DNA of 34,165 nt, from assembly GCA_030706685.1 (NCBI GenBank), contig JAUZOA010000063.1:1-34165 (forward strand), written 5' to 3'. The translations under genes were made by a program, and so were the position numbers. The notes under the pieces are model-generated. The model did not search any database. It saw nothing but the letters and a program-made list of their open reading frames with translations, and was not told where the DNA came from. Below are positions 23,007-30,897 of this stretch, piece after piece (the stretch's first letter is position 1; the number at the start of each line of letters is the position of its first letter). Origin of the DNA: Bacteroidota bacterium. GTDB lineage: Bacteria; Bacteroidota; Bacteroidia; Chitinophagales; Chitinophagaceae.

Positions 23007-23092
23007 GCCGAAAAGTCCGGAAGTCCGAAAAAATTTCTTTGGTTATTGTAAAGTCATTTTAGTCCGAAGACGGGTCTTCCGGACTTTCCGGC
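23007..23092. repeat. Hairpin repeat family, copy A
   Basis: Left arm GCCGAAAAGTCCGGAAGTCC (from 23007). Right arm CGGGTCTTCCGGACTTTCCG then GC (23071-23092), whose reverse complement begins GCCGGAAAGTCCGGAAGACC. The arms pair almost perfectly and enclose about 40 bp. It shares its core with copies B-D at about 26.8, 30.6 and 33.9 kb. Confidence 0.8.
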
Positions 23093-23102
23093 TTCTTCCA
23101 GC

Positions 23103-23745
23103 CTATTGATTAACGACAGAAGCCTGTGAAGAAACTACGCTTTGTAATGGAGTATTGTGGTTGGTATTGGCGCCTATCCTTAGTGCTTTTAGCCCATTGA
23201 CACCCTGCAATTCTTCCAGCTCAGGGTATTCGAGGTCATCATTCAGTATTTTTTTCTCCTGCAAGTGGTGAATATAGGAAATATATTCGCCGGCATCTTT
23301 CTGGTTAAAATAGATCAGCGCTATTTTTCCCGGCTGGTCAATCGTTCACGGGAGGTTTTGATATTTACTGCATCCATTCTTTTCTCGATAATATGGTATC
23401 CTATATTATATCCGCCTTCTGCATCAAACCTTCTTTCATTATTGCGAAAACTGATATCAATCGAATTGGAATAGATGAAGATGAGCTGTGTTGTTTCCAA
23501 TGGCACTTTCACTTTTGGCAACAATGAATTCGGGAGTTTGGCAATGGCGTTATCGCTATAAGAAAACCCTTTTCGTTCAATGGGTAATGATTAGCGATCC
23601 GCGCGGCTGCTTTTACTACATGCTGTGTATGATCAAGATTATGATAAAAGAAAGTTTTGTCCTTTTGCGAATGAAAAAAGGATAGTACATGATCCTGAAC
23701 TTTTCTGGATAGCGCCGGGTAATTCACCTGGTAAAATATTTGCAA
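23103..23745 (-). pseudogene. Chimeric remnant: HD-domain N-terminus joined to the C-terminus of another protein
   Basis: The 5' part (23745 to about 23580) encodes VQDHVLSFFHSQKDKTFFYH then NLDHTQHVVKAAARIANHY, the start of an HD-type metal-dependent phosphohydrolase of the kind fused to membrane helices in Bacteroidota. It stops before the HD dyad. A different frame then takes over (NSLLPKVKVPLETTQLIFIY, then SNSIDISFRNNERRFDAEGG and YHIIEKRMDAVNIKTSRERL) and breaks again near 23340. One missing C would restore ERLTQPGKIALIYFN, continuing as EYISYIHHLQEKKI and ELEELQGVNGLKALRIG, to a stop at 23103-23105. So two genes were fused by a deletion and then frameshifted. The second fragment resembles the C-terminus of a large GAF-type protein, from memory only. 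Confidence 0.7.
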
Positions 23746-23810
23746 TAAATGTAACTAATGTCTGCGTATCCGGGTAAAAGCGCCCGGTGTCCACCCCGGT
23801 ACAATAGCTG

Positions 23811-24677
23811 TTATTTCAGCAGTTCCAGGTGCAGTACTCTCCTGATAGTTAACGGAATTTCCGCCTCATAGGTTTTCAGGTCTTCGGAAGAATTGTACCG
23901 CATTCTCAGGCTGAGCTGGTTGATCATCTCTGCTTTTAATAGCTGTCCTGTGCGGTTATCTAATGTGGAAGTAATGATAAATTGCTCAACTCCCCAGAGC
24001 AGGTTCACTTTATTCTCCGCTCCCCGGCGAACCATTTGAAAATTATTCGGGACATTGAATAATTGTTTGCCGATCGTATCAATTAACGGGGTGATGCCTG
24101 TATAAGAAGGCGGGAGGAAGGAGGTTTCAACGATAATGACATCGTTATCTCTTACTAATAATTTTTGTGTTACTTCTATGCAGTCCTCACCTGCCAGGAT
24201 TTGCTGATGATCCGCGAAATTTCCTTTCAAAACAGAATCCCGGAAGGAAAGATAGTTGGGGCCGAGACGTTGAATATGCAATGCAGGGGAAACGGCGGTA
24301 TAGAAGGTATTCAGGTCGGTGATCTCACCCGTCATTTCGGGGATACTTAAAGGAGGAATTTTCAATTGTGCGCCCGGTAATAAGGATAACAGGTAAGCGG
24401 GGACTTTTTTTGCCACTGAATCAAGGCGGAGGGTATCCTTTGTTGTAATAGATTTTTTACCTATCCATTTTATTTGCTCGGCAAGATTACCGGCGGAATC
24501 TTCAATAACCGTATGGGATGAAACAGATATGGTTTTGATATCCGGTTGATTATTCCTCGTTGATTCGGTGGTCAGTTGATAGAGGAAATGCTCACCTTTC
24601 CTGTATTTCCTGAACTTGATCGTTTGTGACCAGCCCATTGCGGGAACAATACATACCAGCCAAAGCAATCGTTTCAT
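23811..24677 (-). CDS. Secreted protein of unknown function
   Basis: 288 residues with a signal peptide (MKRLLWLVCIVPAMGWSQ). The mature part is beta-rich, with strands such as KGEHFLYQLTTES, ISVSSHTVIEDSAGN and EDCIEVTQKLLVRDNDVIIVET, and the ending EIPLTIRRVLHLELLK. No cysteine pairs, lipobox or enzymatic motif is visible. It resembles the DUF-type periplasmic proteins common in Bacteroidota, in which a long strand-rich domain is predicted to be a clip or lipid-binding fold, but I do not recognise the family. It is transcribed from a -7 box at 24694-24701. The HD chimera lies downstream. Confidence 0.8.
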   Translation of the reverse strand: MKRLLWLVCIVPAMGWSQTIKFRKYRKGEHFLYQLTTESTRNNQPDIKTISVSSHTVIEDSAGNLAEQIKWIGKKSITTKDTLRLDSVAKKVPAYLLSLLPGAQLKIPPLSIPEMTGEITDLNTFYTAVSPALHIQRLGPNYLSFRDSVLKGNFADHQQILAGEDCIEVTQKLLVRDNDVIIVETSFLPPSYTGITPLIDTIGKQLFNVPNNFQMVRRGAENKVNLLWGVEQFIITSTLDNRTGQLLKAEMINQLSLRMRYNSSEDLKTYEAEIPLTIRRVLHLELLK

Positions 24678-24693
24678 GTTTGTGTATTGAATA

Positions 24694-24701
24694 CAAAATT
24701 A
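24694..24701 (-). promoter_or_regulatory. -7 box for the secreted unknown protein
   Basis: Minus-strand TAATTTTG matches TAnnTTTG and lies 16 bp upstream of the ATG at 24677. No clear -33 element was found. Confidence 0.5.
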
Positions 24702-24889
24702 TGCAATTGTACCTCGTATGGATGGGTTATTGTGTTCAAAAGCAATTCAAAAACAGTTCAAAAGTATATAGGTTCGTAAGATTTGCTGCAAGGAGTAAAA
24801 AGAGCCTGCCACACGGGCGTACCAGTAAGATCGTAAAAGATGCAAGGATGAAAAATATGTTTTCCTATACGCTTATCTTAAGACGATTA

Positions 24890-25345
24890 CTACATATTCC
24901 CTTTTGCTTCATTTTCAGCAAAAATTTTAAACCTGTCCAATGTTTTTTGGACCTGTTTTTTGAAAATGCCCGGCATCAGCAAAGCCATTATCTTAGGCAT
25001 AAACCCGATAAATTTCGTGTACTCAATTTCCGCATCATACCTGGTTTTGTTTTCTCCTGCAGGGGTAAACCGGTTTGACATGGTATTCACCATGTGTTTA
25101 TGTTCATAGAGGCCTTTCATTTCAGCGGGCAGGTTTTTTGAGAGAATTGTTTCTGTTAGTTCTATGACATGTTTGCCGGTATCAAAGACTAATCTTGATT
25201 TGGATCCTGCTTCGCCCGGGATTCCGCTGATGAGCTCATCGCTGACCAGCCCCTGTTGCCATTTGCCCAGATTATCCCGGTTGTTGAATATACTCACGGT
25301 TGTTTGAAGGGGAAGGTCAACTTCCGTTGTGCATGTAAATCTCAT
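24890..25345 (-). CDS. SRPBCC (polyketide cyclase/START-like) family protein
   Basis: 151 residues. The N-terminal strand FTCTTEVDLPLQTTVSIFNN with RDNLGKWQQGLVSDELISG is the usual SRPBCC opening: a strand, two short helices with a conserved Trp, then curved sheet strands SKSRLVFDTGKHVIELTETI and NKTRYDAEIEYTKF. The long C-terminal helix is FKKQVQKTLDRFKIFAENEA. These proteins form a hydrophobic pocket that binds lipids or small aromatic ligands. There is no signal peptide, so it acts in the cytoplasm. The ligand is not predictable. It stands alone between a secreted protein gene and the divergent cysteine desulfurase. Confidence 0.87.
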   Translation of the reverse strand: MRFTCTTEVDLPLQTTVSIFNNRDNLGKWQQGLVSDELISGIPGEAGSKSRLVFDTGKHVIELTETILSKNLPAEMKGLYEHKHMVNTMSNRFTPAGENKTRYDAEIEYTKFIGFMPKIMALLMPGIFKKQVQKTLDRFKIFAENEAKGNM

Positions 25346-25541
25346 ATAGAGAGCAGTTTTTTGGCTTTATTACTGAGGAGCCCCGTTAATTTCTTTCAAA
25401 AGGAAACGGCCTTCTTGCTATTAAATATAATCTATTATGCCTGCTGTTGATCTTTAATGTTAACGTAAAAAAAACCGCTATGGTTGCGACCCGTTTTACA
25501 TGGAGAGGCCTTTTTTCAAATACAGGGACGGCATTATTGCT

Positions 25542-25549
25542 TATCTTTG
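25542..25549 (+). promoter_or_regulatory. -7 box for the cysteine desulfurase
   Basis: TATCTTTG matches TAnnTTTG exactly, 71 bp upstream of the ATG. The leader also contains GGGCC...GGCCC (around 25573-25594), a weak stem-loop. Confidence 0.55.
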
Positions 25550-25620
25550 CGCCGCTATTTTAATCATTTAAAAGGGCCGGACCAGATGGCCCGGGAATTA
25601 TATCCTGAATTTCAATTACA

Positions 25621-26748
25621 ATGGATCGCATTTATTTTGATAATGCTGCTACTACCGCTTTGGACAAGGAGGTGCTTGACGCGATGCTTCCTTATATGAC
25701 CACGCATTTTGGGAATCCGTCTTCCATTTATTCTTATGGAAGGGAATCCAGGCTGGCTGTTGAAAATGCGCGCAAGATTGTAGCGAAATTATTGAATGCT
25801 CATCCCGGTGAAATATTTTTTACCTCGGGAGGAACGGAAAGCAATAACACCGCCATTTTATCTGCGATAAGAGACCTGGGTTGTAAGCATATTATCACTT
25901 CGCCCATAGAACATCATGCGGTGCTTCATACGGTCGAGCATTATGATCATACGGATAATGTCACCAGCAGTTATGTAAAATTATCCCCCGACGGGCATAT
26001 TGATCTTGGTGACCTTGAAGAACAATTAGCGGCACAGAAAGAACGCTGCCTGGTTTCACTCATGCATGCAAACAATGAGATCGGCAACCTGCTTCCTATT
26101 AAAGCCGTCGGTAATCTATGCAATAAATACAATGCTATCTTTCATTCCGATTGTGTGCAAACCGTGGGGCATTACCCGATTGATCTGAGGAAGATACCGG
26201 TACACTTTATTTCAGCAGCCGGTCATAAATTTCACGGACCCAAAGGGGTTGGTATATTGTATGTCAATGACAATATCAGGATCAAACCTTTCATTTTTGG
26301 AGGCGGGCAGGAGAGGAACATGCGGGCAGGGACGGAAAATCTCTATGGTATTGTAGGTCTGGCCAAAGCGCTGGAACTGGCTATGACCAATTATGATAAA
26401 GACAGCCAGTACATTCAATCGCTGAAAACTTATATGATCGGGGAATTGAGAAAAAATATTAAGAGTGTTCAGTTCAACGGCGACCAGGAAGGGAAATGCC
26501 TGTATACGGTTTTAAGTGTCGCTTTTCCTAAAACAGAAAAATCCGAGATGATCCTTTTCAATCTCGATATTCATCATATCTGCGTATCCGGCGGCAGCGC
26601 CTGTAGCAGCGGAGCAGATGCAGGTTCCCATGTGATCCGGGCTATCAACAACAATCCCAATCTTGTTACTGTCCGTTTTTCTTTTAGTAAGCATAATACA
26701 AAGGAAGAGGTGGATGCGGTAGTGGCAAAGCTGCAGGAGTTGATCTGA
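25621..26748 (+). CDS. Cysteine desulfurase (NifS/IscS type)
   Basis: 375 residues. MDRIYFDNAATTALDKEVLDAM is the class V aminotransferase opening of NifS-like enzymes. TSGGTESNNTAI binds the PLP phosphate, SLMHANNEIG and HSDCVQTVGHYPIDL place the cofactor-stacking His and the Asp/Gln contacts, and AAGHKFHGPKGVGILYV carries the Schiff-base Lys (about residue 202). The mobile loop SGGSACSSGADAGSHV carries the persulfide Cys (about 328). It removes sulfur from cysteine for Fe-S clusters or tRNA thiolation. No iscU, sufE or mnmA is adjacent, so the dedicated acceptor is unknown and the symbol is left blank. Confidence 0.93.
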   Translation: MDRIYFDNAATTALDKEVLDAMLPYMTTHFGNPSSIYSYGRESRLAVENARKIVAKLLNAHPGEIFFTSGGTESNNTAILSAIRDLGCKHIITSPIEHHAVLHTVEHYDHTDNVTSSYVKLSPDGHIDLGDLEEQLAAQKERCLVSLMHANNEIGNLLPIKAVGNLCNKYNAIFHSDCVQTVGHYPIDLRKIPVHFISAAGHKFHGPKGVGILYVNDNIRIKPFIFGGGQERNMRAGTENLYGIVGLAKALELAMTNYDKDSQYIQSLKTYMIGELRKNIKSVQFNGDQEGKCLYTVLSVAFPKTEKSEMILFNLDIHHICVSGGSACSSGADAGSHVIRAINNNPNLVTVRFSFSKHNTKEEVDAVVAKLQELI

Positions 26749-26763
26749 TAAGAATACAGAACG

Positions 26764-26917
26764 GCCAAAAGTCGGAAAGCCGGAAAGACTATTTCTTATA
26801 AAAGAACTTTTACTTCGTTATGGATGTGTGGAGATGTCCTTTTCAATCCTAAGATAACTCTTCTGAATTCAGACTGATTCTTTCGGCCATTCCGGCTTAT
26901 GGTCTTTTCGGACTTCG
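26764..26917. repeat. Hairpin repeat family, copy B
   Basis: The left end AAAAGTCGGAAAGCCGGAAA (from 26767) and right end GTCTTTTCGGACTT (26902-26915) are related to copies A, C and D. The interior has AATTCAGACTGATTCTTTC (26866-26884), nearly identical to copy C. It fills the spacer between the cysteine desulfurase and the BlaI operon. Confidence 0.7.
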
Positions 26918-26926
26918 TTTCCAAAA

Positions 26927-26934
26927 TAAATTTG
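26927..26934 (+). promoter_or_regulatory. -7 box of the BlaI - DoxX - M56 operon
   Basis: TAAATTTG matches TAnnTTTG. A TTTC at 26906-26909 may serve as the -33 element (17-bp spacer). Transcription would start around 26940, the first base of the operator dyads. Confidence 0.55.
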
Positions 26935-26939
26935 GATCT

Positions 26940-26974
26940 CTACGAAATTTCCGTAGATTTACGAAAAATTCGTA
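26940..26974. promoter_or_regulatory. Two BlaI-type operator dyads
   Basis: Dyad 1, CTACGAAATTTCCGTAG (26940-26956), is an inverted repeat with TACG/CGTA ends. Dyad 2, TACGAAAAATTCGTA (26960-26974), is a perfect palindrome apart from its three-base centre. Centres are about 19 bp apart, near two helical turns. They lie between the -7 box and the blaI-like ATG, matching the layout of BlaI/MecI operators (TACA-type ends elsewhere). Confidence 0.75.
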
Positions 26975-26977
26975 GAG

Positions 26978-27334
26978 ATGGAAAAATTAACCCATACTGA
27001 AGAAGAAGCCATGCAGGCTGTTTGGCGTACCGGCGAAGGAAATGTCAAATCTTTTATGGAAAACATGGATGAGCCGGCTCCTTATACCACGGTAGCTTCT
27101 GTTATCAAGAACCTGGAAAAAAAAGGTTACCTGAGCAGCCGCCTGCTTGGCAATGCTTATCTCTATAAGCCTGCTGTCAGCGAAGAAGAGTATAAAAAGA
27201 AGTTTATGGGTAATGTCGTGAAAGAATATTTCGATAATTCGTATAAAGAATTGGTCAATTTCTTCGTGGAGCAGAAAAAATTGTCCGCCAAAGAGCTGAA
27301 GGAAATCATTAGCCTGATTGAAGGAAAAAAATGA
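26978..27334 (+). CDS. BlaI/MecI/CopY-family repressor
   Basis: 118 residues. The winged-helix domain has LTHTEEEAMQAVWRTGEGNV, the recognition helix region APYTTVASVIKNLEKKGYL, and the wing SSRLLGNAYLYKPAVSEEEY. A C-terminal dimerisation helix pair follows (NSYKELVNFFVEQKKLSAKE). The family represses its own operon and is cleaved or released when its M56 membrane protease partner is triggered. The start codon lies three bases after the second operator dyad. It is the first gene of a three-gene operon with DoxX-like and M56 genes, and the cognate sensor is clearly the M56 protein. Confidence 0.93.
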   Translation: MEKLTHTEEEAMQAVWRTGEGNVKSFMENMDEPAPYTTVASVIKNLEKKGYLSSRLLGNAYLYKPAVSEEEYKKKFMGNVVKEYFDNSYKELVNFFVEQKKLSAKELKEIISLIEGKK

Positions 27335-27365
27335 GAGACACGAGTATATATAATCATAGCAGCGT

Positions 27366-27791
27366 ATGATAAAAAAAAACCTATTGACATCCCGGGGAGC
27401 CTGGAGTAACGGTATTTTTATCGCTAGGATATTTTCTGCCATCATGCTTCTTCCTTATGGGCTGGAATTATTTAGCGATCATAAAATGAATGACCTTACC
27501 CGGTTTCCAGGTGATGCGAAGGTTCCTTTGCCAGTACCAATAGGTTACCTGGCCAGGATCACTGAATTTTCCGGTAGTACATTATTGGCAGCTGGCCTGT
27601 TTACCAGGATCATTACTGTGCCTGTGATGATCAGCATGGCTGTTGTTATTTACCTGACGGGTAATGGCAATATTTTTAATACGGAAACTCCCTTTTTGTT
27701 CCTGCTCTTATTTTTTATTTTTTTTCTCAATGATCCCGGCAAATGGAGCCTTGATTATTTTCTGTTCGATGGTAAGAAAATTAAAAATTAA
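27366..27791 (+). CDS. DoxX-family membrane protein
   Basis: 141 residues with four membrane helices: IFIARIFSAIMLLPYGLELF, IGYLARITEFSGSTLLAAGL, FTRIITVPVMISMAVVIYL and FLFLLLFFIFFLNDPG. The helix 1 pattern and the G-x-x-x-R-x-x-x-x-x-x-M interhelix loop fit DoxX/DoxD-like proteins, which take part in quinone or thiol redox steps or sulfur metabolism. It lies between the repressor (31 bp) and the M56 sensor (14 bp), so all three are transcribed together. Its role in the regulatory circuit is unknown; it may be the protected target or an accessory of the sensor. Confidence 0.85.
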   Translation: MIKKNLLTSRGAWSNGIFIARIFSAIMLLPYGLELFSDHKMNDLTRFPGDAKVPLPVPIGYLARITEFSGSTLLAAGLFTRIITVPVMISMAVVIYLTGNGNIFNTETPFLFLLLFFIFFLNDPGKWSLDYFLFDGKKIKN

Positions 27792-27805
27792 TCAAACTCA
27801 ACCTG

Positions 27806-30253
27806 ATGCCTATAGTAATACAATACTTTTTAAAATTATCCATCTACCTGGCGCTCGTATACCTGTTCTATCAACTTGTATTGCGCAAACTGACCTTTTA
27901 TACTGCCAACCGGTGGTATTTACTGGGATATTCCCTGTTATCATTTTGGATCCCTTTTATTAATATTACTCCTTTGCTCCAAAAAAGTGAGCTGACAACA
28001 AATAGCGTTGTTCAATTCATTCCTTCTTTTGAAGTGTATACTACGGCTTTTGTCAATGCTGCAGGTTGCCCGGTTCAGCCAGTATCATGGGACAAGTGGG
28101 ATTGGATGGCCCTGGTTGGTATAACAGGTATGATTCTTTTCTTTGTACTTTTCTTTACCCGGCTATTTTCTTTTTTTTATATGCGTCGCAAAGCAAAATT
28201 GCTTACAAATGACGGAGTGAAGTTATACCAGGTAGATAAGGAAATTATCCCTTTTTCTTTTGGCAATTCCGTTTTTATTAACCGCCACCTTCACAGCGAA
28301 GAGGAATTAACAGAAATCATCCGCCATGAGTTTGTTCATATAAAGCAAAAACATACAGCAGACATTATCTGGTGTGAGTTGCTTTGTATCCTTAACTGGT
28401 ATAACCCCTTTGTATGGTTTATCCGCAAAGCGATCAGGCAAAACCTGGAATTCATCGCCGATGATAAAGTGCTGGAAAACGGCATTAATAAAAAACAATA
28501 TCAATACCTGTTGCTGAAAGTGATCGGCAACAATCAATTTAGTATAGCGTCAAAGTTTAATTTTTCTTCATTAAAAAAACGTATAGCCATGATGAACAGA
28601 TTTAAAACTACCAAATTGCATTTATTCAAATTTTTATTTGTGGTGCCCTTGCTGGCGGTAGTATTATTGTCATTCAGGAGTATAACAAGAAGTTTTAGCT
28701 CCGGGGAAGCCTATTCCCATTCCGTAAAAGACACACTTCCGGCCATTACTATTAACCCGGCGCAGATGCAAAACCAAATCGATGAAATAATTGCCTTTAC
28801 AATAAAAAACCCTGCGATTGCTCTATTGTATTCAACGGAGGATAAGGCAAAGCATATCGTTTTTCTCAATGACGGTACTATTGAGAAATATGGATACCCG
28901 GGGACTCCGTCACCCGAAGAACTGGAAAAGAAATATGGAACACTGCCGGCTTTGTATAAAGAAACGCAGTACGATTATTCCGCTTATGACGCGGAATGGA
29001 ATCATATTGCTGAAGAAGCGGCTAAATATTTCAATAATACCGGCAAAAAAGCAAAAACGATTATTTTTCCCGGGGATAGCAGGGTGTTGGTACAACTAAG
29101 CAATAACCGGGTAGAAATATATGACATGGATTATGATAAAGACAGGAGCCAATTTGAAGAGGTATTTGGAAAATTACCCGATTGCGTACCGCCTCCTTCA
29201 AGGACAGATGATGTGCCTGCGGAGGAACGGTCACTGGTTATAAATGATACTACGCCTGTTCCCCCGCTTCCGCCATCACCGCCTGTTCCCCCTGTTCCTC
29301 CTGCCAATATAAATGATCCGGGAGTAAAAGCTTTCTTGAAAAGGAATCCCGGGGTAAAAGATGTTGGATGGGTTTATAATAATGAGAATGGGCAAGTGCT
29401 GACCGTTATCACTAAAAAAGATGGCACTACGGAGCAGTATTACCTGGATGATCCCGCCGAAAAAGCTAAAGCGGAAAATAAGTATGGGAAGCTACCAATA
29501 GCGCCTCCACCACCACCGCCGCCTCTTCCTCCGACTCCTCCCGCTAAGGGACCCGATGCTGAACCTAATGCGGCCATAAAAACCAACAGGAGTAATGTCA
29601 GCGGTGATTTTGAAATAACCAATAAGAAAGCAGTGATGCACCTGAAAAACGGGAAAACAGAAATCTATGATCTTACCAATTCGGCACAACGGAAGAAATT
29701 TGAAGACAAATATGGCAAGATCATCGATGTTACTGCAACTGTCAATGCGGATGCTCCAACTATCATTACGCCAATAACAGGAGTGACAACAAATTTTTCA
29801 GCAACATCTGTTTCAGCCCCGGAGGTTTCAGTTAAAAACGTTGGTTCTACTTTTGTAGCCACTCCTGCAGTGACCACTACAGTTCAAGGAGCTACTGTTA
29901 TTTCACCGGTATCGGCCATCGCCGGGGGGATGGAGGGTGTTACCATAGCAGATGATGACGGGAATATGATCACTGGTAAAGAAGAGGTAATGATTACCAT
30001 TACCAAAAAGACCACCCCGGATCAATTGGAAGAATATAAAAAACAAATGAAAGAAAAGGGAATTGAGTTGAAATTTGACGACACCCGTTATGAGAAAGGA
30101 ATATTAACCCATATCAGCGGCACAGTAAAATTTAAAAAAGGATCCGGCAGTTTTTCAGGGAGTGATTTTAATAAATTGATTCTTGCTGTATTCAAGGACG
30201 GCGAAAACATTTACCTGAAAGTAAGAACAACTGACAATAAAGAGGTCATCTGA
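27806..30253 (+). CDS. M56/BlaR1-like membrane metalloprotease with repeat-bearing sensor domain
   Basis: 815 residues. The N-terminus has membrane helices (about residues 5-27, 35-55, 100-125) and the M56 zinc site HEFVHIKQKH (about 174-183) with the third ligand in NLEFIADDKVL (about 215). A further helix (FKFLFVVPLLAVVLLSF, about 285) leads outside. There is no penicillin-binding domain. The sensor has four copies of a unit ending in E-x-Y-D/G-x(8-12)-F/E-x-K-Y-G-K-L-P (EEYGYP..KKYGTLP, EIYDMDYDKDRSQFEEVFGKLP, EQYYLDDPAEKAKAENKYGKLP, EIYDLTNSAQRKKFEDKYGK) and two proline-rich linkers. The end is ITKKTTPDQLEEYKKQMKEK. It should sense a periplasmic signal and cleave BlaI. Confidence 0.9.
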   Translation: MPIVIQYFLKLSIYLALVYLFYQLVLRKLTFYTANRWYLLGYSLLSFWIPFINITPLLQKSELTTNSVVQFIPSFEVYTTAFVNAAGCPVQPVSWDKWDWMALVGITGMILFFVLFFTRLFSFFYMRRKAKLLTNDGVKLYQVDKEIIPFSFGNSVFINRHLHSEEELTEIIRHEFVHIKQKHTADIIWCELLCILNWYNPFVWFIRKAIRQNLEFIADDKVLENGINKKQYQYLLLKVIGNNQFSIASKFNFSSLKKRIAMMNRFKTTKLHLFKFLFVVPLLAVVLLSFRSITRSFSSGEAYSHSVKDTLPAITINPAQMQNQIDEIIAFTIKNPAIALLYSTEDKAKHIVFLNDGTIEKYGYPGTPSPEELEKKYGTLPALYKETQYDYSAYDAEWNHIAEEAAKYFNNTGKKAKTIIFPGDSRVLVQLSNNRVEIYDMDYDKDRSQFEEVFGKLPDCVPPPSRTDDVPAEERSLVINDTTPVPPLPPSPPVPPVPPANINDPGVKAFLKRNPGVKDVGWVYNNENGQVLTVITKKDGTTEQYYLDDPAEKAKAENKYGKLPIAPPPPPPPLPPTPPAKGPDAEPNAAIKTNRSNVSGDFEITNKKAVMHLKNGKTEIYDLTNSAQRKKFEDKYGKIIDVTATVNADAPTIITPITGVTTNFSATSVSAPEVSVKNVGSTFVATPAVTTTVQGATVISPVSAIAGGMEGVTIADDDGNMITGKEEVMITITKKTTPDQLEEYKKQMKEKGIELKFDDTRYEKGILTHISGTVKFKKGSGSFSGSDFNKLILAVFKDGENIYLKVRTTDNKEVI

Positions 30254-30269
30254 GCGGACAGATGGTTAG

Positions 30270-30320
30270 TAGGGAGTGGTCAGTTGTGAGTGAGCTGCAT
30301 TGACAACTGACCGCTCACTA
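30270..30320. terminator. 18-bp imperfect hairpin between convergent genes
   Basis: Left arm 30270-30287 (AGTGGTCAGTTGT core) and right arm 30303-30320 (ACAACTGACCGCT core) pair with 15 of 18 positions Watson-Crick. There is no T-run, so it may be a dispersed palindrome rather than a true terminator. It lies between the M56 gene and pspC. Confidence 0.4.
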
Positions 30321-30324
30321 TTCA

Positions 30325-30546
30325 CTATAAATAATACCAGGGATTTCTTTTTGCTGCCTTCATGTAGTTCCGCACATTGCGCCAGAAAGCCAGGATCATA
30401 TAAAGAATAATCGGGGATCCCATAGTCAGGAGCGAGGCATACATAAAATACTGGCGGATCTTGCTGGTGGCTATTCCAAGTCTTTCACCGATAGCGGAAC
30501 AAACACCAAAGGCATTCCATTCAACAAAGCTTTTGAATTTGTTCAT
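30325..30546 (-). CDS. PspC-domain protein
   Basis: 73 residues. The PspC domain signature is present: GVCSAIGERLGIATSKIRQYFMYASLLTMGSPIILYMILAF in one stretch, with a short cytosolic N-terminus, one clear membrane helix (LTMGSPIILYMILAFWRN) and a basic C-terminus (KAAKRNP). In other bacteria PspC domains take part in membrane-stress sensing; no PspA or PspB genes are nearby, so only the domain is claimed. It converges on the M56 gene and is divergent from aconitase, with a 350-bp spacer that holds a hairpin repeat. Confidence 0.85.
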   Translation of the reverse strand: MNKFKSFVEWNAFGVCSAIGERLGIATSKIRQYFMYASLLTMGSPIILYMILAFWRNVRNYMKAAKRNPWYYL

Positions 30547-30897
30547 AACCCTAAATTAAACAAAAGTCTTTAAGAATGCAAGAGTGAAGCCGGCAGGTCA
30601 GTAAAGTCCGGAAGCCGGTAAGACCTTTCCTGATAATAGAAACTTCCCTTTTTGCCTGTGACGCGTAAAATATTCTCTTTACGTATAAAATAATTTTTTA
30701 AAATTCAGGCTGATTCTTTCCATCTTTCTTCCTTTCGGACTATTCCTATTTTTTTTAAGATTGCATTTAAGTAACTTCGCAGCACTTTAAGGATTTATAA
30801 TTGAAGATGTAAGAGCGAATATTTGTGAAACCTCCCGGGTTCAAATAGGCTCCCTGGCATCTTCACTATTCAATATTAACCAGTTAAATTCTTCACT
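30547..30897. other. Gene-free spacer: hairpin repeat copy C and the aconitase promoter region
   Basis: No coding frame is credible. Copy C of the hairpin family spans about 30604-30741 (left AAAGTCCGGAAGCCGGTAAG from 30604; right CCTTTCGGACT 30731-30741; interior AATTCAGGCTGATTCTTTC at 30702-30720). After it comes a -7-like box TAACTTCG (30772-30779, one base off TAnnTTTG), then a roughly 118-bp leader up to the aconitase ATG. Confidence 0.6.
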
